Source: a bacterium DOLZORAL124_38_8 (GTDB taxonomy: Bacteria; Patescibacteriota; Gracilibacteria; UBA4473). Taken from it: a DNA stretch of 64,000 bases. Positions within the stretch are counted from its first letter, which is position 1; the number at the start of each line of letters is the position of its first letter. Shown one piece after another: positions 57,377-64,000 of the stretch. Made by a program: the position numbers and the translations under genes. The DNA lies in the NCBI GenBank assembly GCA_002747745.1, contig PDQG01000006.1, positions 62,001-126,000 on the forward strand, read 5' to 3'. Under the pieces are notes generated by a model, which was not told the DNA's origin, did no database searches, and saw only the letters and a list, made by a program, of their open reading frames with translations.

Positions 57377-58351
57377 TTATCGACACAAATATTGCTTGTT
57401 TTGTATATGTTCTTCGTGTGTTTTCCCGAAATAAATTTTCCCACGACAACCATGAAGATAATACAAATTCCCCGTATCAATTGGATACAGAGCCGCTTTG
57501 AAAGAATCAAGCGAGAAATTTGAAATAGCCGTTGGCGGCAACCCCAAAGTTTTTCGCATATTATAAGGACTAGCCGTGGCAAAATCTTCTGCGTACAAGG
57601 GCCGTTTCCATTCGTTTAACTCGTATCGAGTGGTAGCATCAATTCCTAAATGCATCCGAATATCAAGACGTTTCCAAATAACGCCCGCAATTTGTTTTTT
57701 TTCTTCTAAAGAATCACCAAAAGCTTCTCGTTCAATCATTGAAGCCACTTTTACTATATCTTTCAAACTTCTTCCCGAAGATTTTATATCCGCCCGAAAC
57801 GGCTTTATTTGTTGCAAAAAGGTTTTGTGTAATCGTATTAAGAAAGCTTTTGACTGAAAATTCTTCTGGTTGACATAATACGTACTCGGAAACAAATACC
57901 CTTCTAAATTATCCAACGCAAATGGGAGCGGACATTGGTTGGCGCATTTCACAAAATCATTTAGTTTAATTAAGTTTTTCTTTGCTAATAAAGCATCAAT
58001 TTGATGAATCGTATACCCTTCTGGAATCGTTACTTTGATTTCGGTACTCTTTCCATTTTGTAGTAATTCGGCCACCTCTCGAAAGGTAAGGTTTTTTTGT
58101 GCAACGTACTCCCCTGCTTGAAATTTCGTACTTAAATTATGCCACCACGAAAATTGCCGAAAACTCCATGCGTCTTGAATCAATCCTTTGTTTTCTAAAA
58201 CCTTAGAAATTGTTTTTAAGGAAGAACCTTTTTTGATTTCAAAATTTACCCGAGTGGTGATATCCGAATTAGGGGTAGTCCACGTACTGTGAATCCGCGC
58301 ACCCGTATACACCGTGGCTATTACTAACAAAACCAATATTATTTTTTTCAT
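57377..58351 (-). CDS. mltG: Endolytic transglycosylase MltG
   Basis: VTIPEGYTIHQIDALLAKK, LEGYLFPSTYYV, VASMIEREAFGDSLEEKKQIAGVIWKRLDIRMHLGIDATTRY. Confidence 0.93.
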   Translation of the reverse strand: MKKIILVLLVIATVYTGARIHSTWTTPNSDITTRVNFEIKKGSSLKTISKVLENKGLIQDAWSFRQFSWWHNLSTKFQAGEYVAQKNLTFREVAELLQNGKSTEIKVTIPEGYTIHQIDALLAKKNLIKLNDFVKCANQCPLPFALDNLEGYLFPSTYYVNQKNFQSKAFLIRLHKTFLQQIKPFRADIKSSGRSLKDIVKVASMIEREAFGDSLEEKKQIAGVIWKRLDIRMHLGIDATTRYELNEWKRPLYAEDFATASPYNMRKTLGLPPTAISNFSLDSFKAALYPIDTGNLYYLHGCRGKIYFGKTHEEHIQNKQYLCR

Positions 58352-58410
58352 TTTTAAAAGCATATAAAAAAACAGCCAGAAACCGACCGTTTATTTTTTT
58401 ATCAAAAAAA

Positions 58411-58719
58411 TTAGTTTCCGCCCAATCCAGGCAATCCACCAAGTCCGCCCATAATTTCTTGCATTTTTTCAGCGGCAATTTGTTGTGCTTTGGTCATTGC
58501 TCGGTTAGTAGCCGTCAACAAGGCTTTTTCTAATCGTTTTGCATCAGACAAAATTGATTCGTCTAAAATTTCGTATTTTACAATTTTTTGTTCTCCACTT
58601 ACGGTTACTTTTACCCCATCTTCTTCCGCAAACACATGCACATTTTCTAATTCTTTCTTCATTTTTTTTGCTTGTTGTTGCAATTTGTACATATCTTTCA
58701 TTTGTCCAAACATGTTCAT
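58411..58719 (-). CDS. YbaB/EbfC nucleoid-associated protein
   Basis: MNMFGQMKDMYKLQQQAKKMKKELEN...GLGGLPGLGGN. Confidence 0.9.
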   Translation of the reverse strand: MNMFGQMKDMYKLQQQAKKMKKELENVHVFAEEDGVKVTVSGEQKIVKYEILDESILSDAKRLEKALLTATNRAMTKAQQIAAEKMQEIMGGLGGLPGLGGN

Positions 58720-58783
58720 TTTTTGTTAAGTATTATATGCTGTTACTTTATTAAATTTATTTGGCTTGGCAAATTTTCACAAA

Positions 58784-58806
58784 AAAACACTCAATCGAGT
58801 GTTTTC
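58784..58806 (-). terminator. Terminator of the secreted protein gene
   Basis: AAAACACTC-aatc-GAGTGTTTT, T run on the minus strand. Confidence 0.7.
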
Positions 58807-58837
58807 TTGCCTTGTTCCCCTTCAGTACATTCATTTC

Positions 58838-59563
58838 TTATCTCATAATTGGTTCCGAGTACACTGGCCCAGTAGATAACCAATTTTTAAAGACCTCATT
58901 TTGGTAATATCGTGGTCCCACCACTCGCCATTCTTTTGGTTTTCGCATTACTTTTACCGCTCGTATAACCGATCGATCTTTACTGTATCGTCGACTCATT
59001 TCATTTACTGGTGGCAACACTCGTCCGCCATACACATTAATACTTCCATCTGCATTCGTTCCCCAATCGCTCGTATGAACTGCAACGCTATTACTTATAG
59101 CTGAAGTACGCCAATACCCTTTCTTGTATTGTTCTTCAATATGAACCGCACAAGTGTAGTCGGTATTTGAGCGAGCATTGTACACCGTCAAAAGTTTACT
59201 TTGGTTATAAGTTTTAAATTGTGATTCATCGTAATTTACCGCCTGAATCAAACTCCCCCATTGGTTTGTTTCTCGACAAGCCAATACATAGCGTTCATTG
59301 ACACGCAAATTCCGATTTCGCACCCAAACCGAAATACTTCGATGAGAAGCATCTGTTTTGTATATAGAAAAATTTTTAGAATTTGAAACAGAATAATGAG
59401 CATCAGCAACCAAATGTGCATTTGATGCATAATTATTCGTTGTATCATATCCAAACAAAGTTTCTAACTGAGTATTAGTAAAATGATGTTCCCAGTCAAA
59501 ATCATGGGCGGATATTCCTGATACAAACAATACGGATAAAACCAGTGTTACAATCTTTTTCAT
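58838..59563 (-). CDS. Hypothetical secreted protein
   Basis: Signal peptide MKKIVTLVLSVLFVSGISAHD. Confidence 0.65.
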   Translation of the reverse strand: MKKIVTLVLSVLFVSGISAHDFDWEHHFTNTQLETLFGYDTTNNYASNAHLVADAHYSVSNSKNFSIYKTDASHRSISVWVRNRNLRVNERYVLACRETNQWGSLIQAVNYDESQFKTYNQSKLLTVYNARSNTDYTCAVHIEEQYKKGYWRTSAISNSVAVHTSDWGTNADGSINVYGGRVLPPVNEMSRRYSKDRSVIRAVKVMRKPKEWRVVGPRYYQNEVFKNWLSTGPVYSEPIMR

Positions 59564-59688
59564 AAAAATGAATGAGGTAAGAAATATTTTTTTCTTCTTT
59601 ATAAAACTTTAAATTAAAAATGTCAAGACTTTTTAAAACAAAAAAACACTTCAAACAACTTTTTTTCTAAACTCTCCCCTTTTATACA

Positions 59689-59717
59689 TTGATTTTTTCT
59701 CATTTTTTTGATATAAT
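59689..59717 (+). promoter_or_regulatory. Sigma-70-type promoter
   Basis: TTGATT-N17-TATAAT (extended TGATATAAT). Confidence 0.65.
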
Positions 59718-59744
59718 AATTAGATTTTATACCGTTTAATATTC

Positions 59745-62186
59745 ATGAATTGGTTTTCTAAGCGATGGGCTCGGCTCAGTATCATAGCACTTATAATGAT
59801 TTGTATCGTTTCTGATACTTCCTTTGCCATCGGAGAAGGAATTTTATCGAAAGACTCTATTTTGTCGTTTGCCAAAGGAGATGAGACGCTTCAATCGTTT
59901 GCTCGGTTCTTTGCCGAAATTATCAAGTTGGCAACTTTTTTAGCCACTTGGATTTTGAGCATTGTAGGAGACTTAATTGATACGAAATTTGTTACCGGAC
60001 CAGAAGCCACAAACGTATTGCTACCAATGTGGCGCTACGTACGAGATTTAACGAATATTGGTTTTGTACTGGTTTTGGTCTGGCTCTCATTTGCCAATTT
60101 ATATTCTTCGTTTAGCGATGGCGGAAACTGGAAAATCAAAGACAAATTACCACGAATCATTATTGCTATTGTGGCGGTTAATTTTTCGTCTCTGTTTTTA
60201 CGAGTTGCGATTGATGCCGTAAATTTTGGTTCTATTGCTTTATTTAGTATTGCCGATTCACAACTCGAAGCGAATCATGCTACCTCGGTACACCGAATTC
60301 TTACGAAAAAAACGTGGAGTTTGGCACAAAGACCCAAAAACATAAATAAAACTTTTTCTTCGAAAAAAATATTTGATAAGTACGGAATGGTAACAGACAA
60401 AGAGAAGGATAAAAACGGAAAAGAAATTCCTGTTCCAGAAAAACAAAACATCCCGCGTTATGTACCAATACCAAAGGTCACCGCCGTCATTGGTGAACCA
60501 TGTACTATTCCAACAACAGAAAAACATTATGTAGGACAAACCTTTTATACTGAAGATTTTGTTAACCGAAATGAACACAAAAACTCAATTGCGGTTTGTG
60601 GTTCGTTCTCACAGTCTATGAATGCTTTATTTTGTAGCGAAGAAGGACTTACATCTGACAGTTGTTTTTTCCAAATAAATCCCAAACGATACCAAGAAAA
60701 AACGGGAAAGAATCCGAAAAGTACCACCGCCCAAAACCTCTTTATGGCGTTTGGAACCCAATTCATCAAACTTGAACGACTACCAATTTTGGCAGCCAAT
60801 GCTACCAGTTTGTACGGCGTGTTAGACAGTACCTTATTTGCGCTAATTTTATCAGTCGCCTATGTAATAGCCCTTATCGCCTTTTTTGTTGCCCTCGTGG
60901 CTCGAATATTTGTACTTTGGGGAGCCATTATTTGTAGCCCCGCCATTGTGGGAGCCTCTATTGTAGGAGATATTACCGACAAAACTAAAGACGCGATTGA
61001 TTTGTTCGTAACGCATTTAATTTTACCGCTCAAAGTAGCCCTCGCGTTTTCGGTTACCTTTGTTATGATAAACGGAATGATTACCTTCAAACCACAGAAC
61101 CTTAATACGGGGTTTATTGATTTTGGTCCACAATTATCACATCTCGCTATGGACCAATACAGTTTGGTTTGGCAGGTTGCCACGGTTTTTGCCTTTTGGA
61201 CGATTGCTAAATGGGCGACCGAAGGAACTATTTCGCACCGAATTACTGATACAATTTTTGACTGGAGTGAAAAAATTGCCGAATACTTGGCCAAATCGGC
61301 CACTATCGAACAACAGTTTATTGCTGTTCCAAACCAAAATGGGGCCAAAGTGGGTATTGCCGATGTATTTGCCGCTCCACTGAGAGCTATTGACCAAGTG
61401 CGGTCAAACAGGGCGCAAAACAGACAAAAATTGGTTGACGCTCTCGTGGGAGAAAACCCTAGAGGTGAATATGATACCGTTTTGAAAGCCTTTCAAGCGA
61501 ATTCCGTAAATAAAAATATTGATGGAAGAGCCAAAAACTTAAAAGAAAACTTAGGAAAACTCTCAAAAGACTCTCTTGACACAAAACATGAATTGAAAAA
61601 ATTCTTTAAAGATTTTGTTGGAAACGGAAATGATGATCCAAAAGTTATTAAGGAAGTCATAAACAAAGTAAAAAGTTCAGACCAAAAATTTGGAAAGGCT
61701 CTTTTCGATGCCTACAATTCAGGAAATTACACGTTAAACAAATTGGATGAATTTACCAAAGAAGGAAAGAAAAAAGATAGCGGAGCAAGTGGTAATGAAG
61801 AGAGTGGAAAAAGTTCGACTACAACAAACAATTTCATTCAAATAAGCAATCAAAAAGTCGATCTTGAGGGAAAAAATACACAAGAATCAAAAGAGCTTGT
61901 TGGAGATGCGATTCTCTCAATTGATGATAACACCATCTCAAAATCAGAAATTAACACATATACTAAAAACTTTAATTCAGCAATGAAAAATAAAGATAAA
62001 GATTTTAAGGAAATTTCATCAGTTGAATTGATTAAATCTGGATACACTAACAACGAAGGAAAATTAATAAATAACGAATATAAACTTTCAAATGCTGCTA
62101 AAATTCTTAAAACAATGGATACAAATGAAACAAAAGAAGAGTTGAACAAAGTAAATAAAAAAATAGAAGAATTAGGAAAAAAATAA
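59745..62186 (+). CDS. Large polytopic membrane protein, TrbL/VirB6-like
   Basis: Signal peptide, several TMs, long hydrophilic C-terminus. Confidence 0.55.
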   Translation: MNWFSKRWARLSIIALIMICIVSDTSFAIGEGILSKDSILSFAKGDETLQSFARFFAEIIKLATFLATWILSIVGDLIDTKFVTGPEATNVLLPMWRYVRDLTNIGFVLVLVWLSFANLYSSFSDGGNWKIKDKLPRIIIAIVAVNFSSLFLRVAIDAVNFGSIALFSIADSQLEANHATSVHRILTKKTWSLAQRPKNINKTFSSKKIFDKYGMVTDKEKDKNGKEIPVPEKQNIPRYVPIPKVTAVIGEPCTIPTTEKHYVGQTFYTEDFVNRNEHKNSIAVCGSFSQSMNALFCSEEGLTSDSCFFQINPKRYQEKTGKNPKSTTAQNLFMAFGTQFIKLERLPILAANATSLYGVLDSTLFALILSVAYVIALIAFFVALVARIFVLWGAIICSPAIVGASIVGDITDKTKDAIDLFVTHLILPLKVALAFSVTFVMINGMITFKPQNLNTGFIDFGPQLSHLAMDQYSLVWQVATVFAFWTIAKWATEGTISHRITDTIFDWSEKIAEYLAKSATIEQQFIAVPNQNGAKVGIADVFAAPLRAIDQVRSNRAQNRQKLVDALVGENPRGEYDTVLKAFQANSVNKNIDGRAKNLKENLGKLSKDSLDTKHELKKFFKDFVGNGNDDPKVIKEVINKVKSSDQKFGKALFDAYNSGNYTLNKLDEFTKEGKKKDSGASGNEESGKSSTTTNNFIQISNQKVDLEGKNTQESKELVGDAILSIDDNTISKSEINTYTKNFNSAMKNKDKDFKEISSVELIKSGYTNNEGKLINNEYKLSNAAKILKTMDTNETKEELNKVNKKIEELGKK

Positions 62187-62195
62187 ATCTAAATA

Positions 62196-64000
62196 ATGAA
62201 CACAAAAACAAACACTAAACACATCGAAAAAAACCGACAACAAGCCGTTGAGCAAATTGACGGCTTGACTAAAGATGTGTTTGGTAAAAACCCTCCCAAA
62301 AAAATGATAGACAAAGCCATTGAAAAAACCGGCATTAAAAGTGAAACCATTTCAGACGCCATTGATTTGAAAAAAGAGGTACAAGCCAAAGCTGAAAAAT
62401 CTTGGATTGGAAAAGCTACTACTATGGCCTTAAGTGGTCTAGCTATGATTACTGGACGAGAAATTTTCCGAAATAAAGAAAAGAAATTACTCGGAAAAAC
62501 AGTCGCTGGAGCCACCGAAGTATATTTTAATGAAAAAACCTTGAAAAAAACGCTTGATACCACCGAAAAACTTGAAGCCGATAAAAAGCGATTAGAGAAA
62601 AAAGTAAACAAGATTCGTCAACAACACGCCGACAAAATTCGACTCAAAAATCCAAACCTAAAACCGAAAGAAGCGCTCAAAGCGGCAGATAAAAAAATTG
62701 ATGAATTGCAAAATTCTTATGGTGGAAAAAAGAAAGGAATACTAAATGTCTTTAGTAACTCTTGGGAAAAAACCGCCACCGACCAACAAGGAAACAAACG
62801 AAGTTGGTGGGGGCGTGCGTGGGCCTTTTTGCCCGCCTTTATGTCAGAATTCAAACGTTTTTTCTTAACCAAAAAATTAGAAAAAAGTGGTTTCTTCGCC
62901 GCTCGAGTAGCCGCCAAACAAAAAGGAGCCGAATTAGAAAAACGCGGAAAAGAAATAAAAGGAGAATTAGACGCCGTAAAAAATGACGCAAAAAAGTTCG
63001 GAAAATCCGCAAAAGAAAGACTTGGGCAAGTAAAAACCATTAAAAACGCATCGAAACGTTCTGGAGTTCTTCCTGCCTTAAAACTACTAAAAGCCAATAA
63101 CAAAGTGGCTACGCAATATACAAAATCAATGGAAACACTGATAAACGCTTTAGAAAAAGGAAAAATATCTCCACAAGAATTCGCCAAATCACTTTCAGGT
63201 GAATATCAAAAATCGTTTAACAGTTTATTGAGAGACTTAAAAACAGGAAAAATAAAACCAGAAAAATTTGCGAATCTATCAGAGGCTTTACTGAAAGACA
63301 CCCAAACTATGGCCGGAAAAAATGGAAAAGTTCAAACCGAATTTTTAAAATTGGTTAAAAAAGGAAAAGTTCCTGGAATGAAAATAAATAGCTCCGTTGG
63401 AAAACTCAGCAAAATCCCCGTAGGAGCCATTGGGGTGGCCAGTGCTATAAATATTTCGATTATCGAAGCCATTCAAGCCGGAAGTTTTACTCGATTCTTT
63501 GATTCTTTAACCTCAACCGAAACCCTAACCGAAGCCTTTATTCCAGGCGTAGGGACATGGAACAGTATCAAGCGTATCCAAAACACCGATAATCCAACCT
63601 GGCTCAAAGCCGTTGATGTAGGAATTAATGTGGTCGGAGATGTTGCTTTAGCCGCTGGATATGTAGGGGCCATATTCTCATTTGGCTCATCAGCTGGACT
63701 TGGGGTGGCAGCTCGTACCGGAGTATCTGCCATTGGAAAAAGATTTATCAGCCGTCAAACGTTGCGATTTGCTGGACAAGCGGCCAAACAAGGAATCAAA
63801 AAAGGTGTTCGAAGTTCCGTTATGATGTCCCCTATCTCTGTTGGATTGGCTTTATTAGCTAAGAAATTAAAAGGAAAAAAAGTTGAAAAAAGTGCCACAA
63901 ATTTCTACATGGAAAATGTTGAAACCGAACAACAAAAACGCGCTCGAAACATGATTCAACGTTGGAAAAAAGAACACGAAGAAAAAAAGTCTGAAACTTA
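62196..64000 (+). CDS. Large hypothetical protein, runs to window edge
   Basis: Manual translation from ATG 62196: MNTKTNTKHIEKNRQQAVEQIDGLTKDVFGKNPPKKMIDKAIEKTG...; open to the final bases. Confidence 0.65.
   Translation, partial: MNTKTNTKHIEKNRQQAVEQIDGLTKDVFGKNPPKKMIDKAIEKTGIKSETISDAIDLKKEVQAKAEKSWIGKATTMALSGLAMITGREIFRNKEKKLLGKTVAGATEVYFNEKTLKKTLDTTEKLEADKKRLEKKVNKIRQQHADKIRLKNPNLKPKEALKAADKKIDELQNSYGGKKKGILNVFSNSWEKTATDQQGNKRSWWGRAWAFLPAFMSEFKRFFLTKKLEKSGFFAARVAAKQKGAELEKRGKEIKGELDAVKNDAKKFGKSAKERLGQVKTIKNASKRSGVLPALKLLKANNKVATQYTKSMETLINALEKGKISPQEFAKSLSGEYQKSFNSLLRDLKTGKIKPEKFANLSEALLKDTQTMAGKNGKVQTEFLKLVKKGKVPGMKINSSVGKLSKIPVGAIGVASAINISIIEAIQAGSFTRFFDSLTSTETLTEAFIPGVGTWNSIKRIQNTDNPTWLKAVDVGINVVGDVALAAGYVGAIFSFGSSAGLGVAARTGVSAIGKRFISRQTLRFAGQAAKQGIKKGVRSSVMMSPISVGLALLAKKLKGKKVEKSATNFYMENVETEQQKRARNMIQRWKKEHEEKKSET

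Noticed and set aside
1-64000. UGA-to-glycine recoding as in Gracilibacteria/Absconditabacteria
   Set aside because: TGA ends coding regions normally (e.g. at 37291, 43232, 43556) and long ORFs are intact under the standard bacterial code.

Overview
AT-rich, gene-dense bacterial chromosome segment. The mix of genes (SLH and TrbC/VirB2-like proteins, no Shine-Dalgarno motifs, few biosynthetic genes) suggests a Patescibacteria/CPR-type host, which is an inference. TGA is used as a stop, so this is code 11. Most of the window is housekeeping: rppH, rpsA, tsaE, tRNA-Phe, trxA, smpB, gyrB, clpP, priA, dnaX, murG, mutL, mltG, a P-type ATPase, MscS, an RND pump with its adaptor, and an ECF sigma/anti-sigma pair. 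It also holds several secreted or surface proteins, including a 1369-aa fibre-like protein with a C-terminal S74 chaperone, flanked by ~89-bp inverted repeats. The standout is at ~40.6-46.95 kb: a compact filamentous-phage (inovirus-like) prophage. It carries a 52-aa coat protein, a putative ssDNA-binding protein, small membrane proteins, a pIII-like adhesin, a 26-aa mini-ORF, a Zot/pI ATPase, a Rep_trans-type initiator and a GC-rich origin-like hairpin region. A second, diverged coat paralogue and an oppositely oriented Mrr-like nuclease / zinc-ribbon cassette follow, and a 12-bp direct repeat flanks the whole. Other notable items are an interlocked (pseudoknot-topology) pair of inverted repeats in the phage leader, an A8-tract frameshift that would attach an RHH-like tail to the zinc-ribbon protein, a shikimate-kinase-like/PurN fusion, an orphan V-ATPase subunit D, and near-exclusive CGA arginine usage in rpsA.
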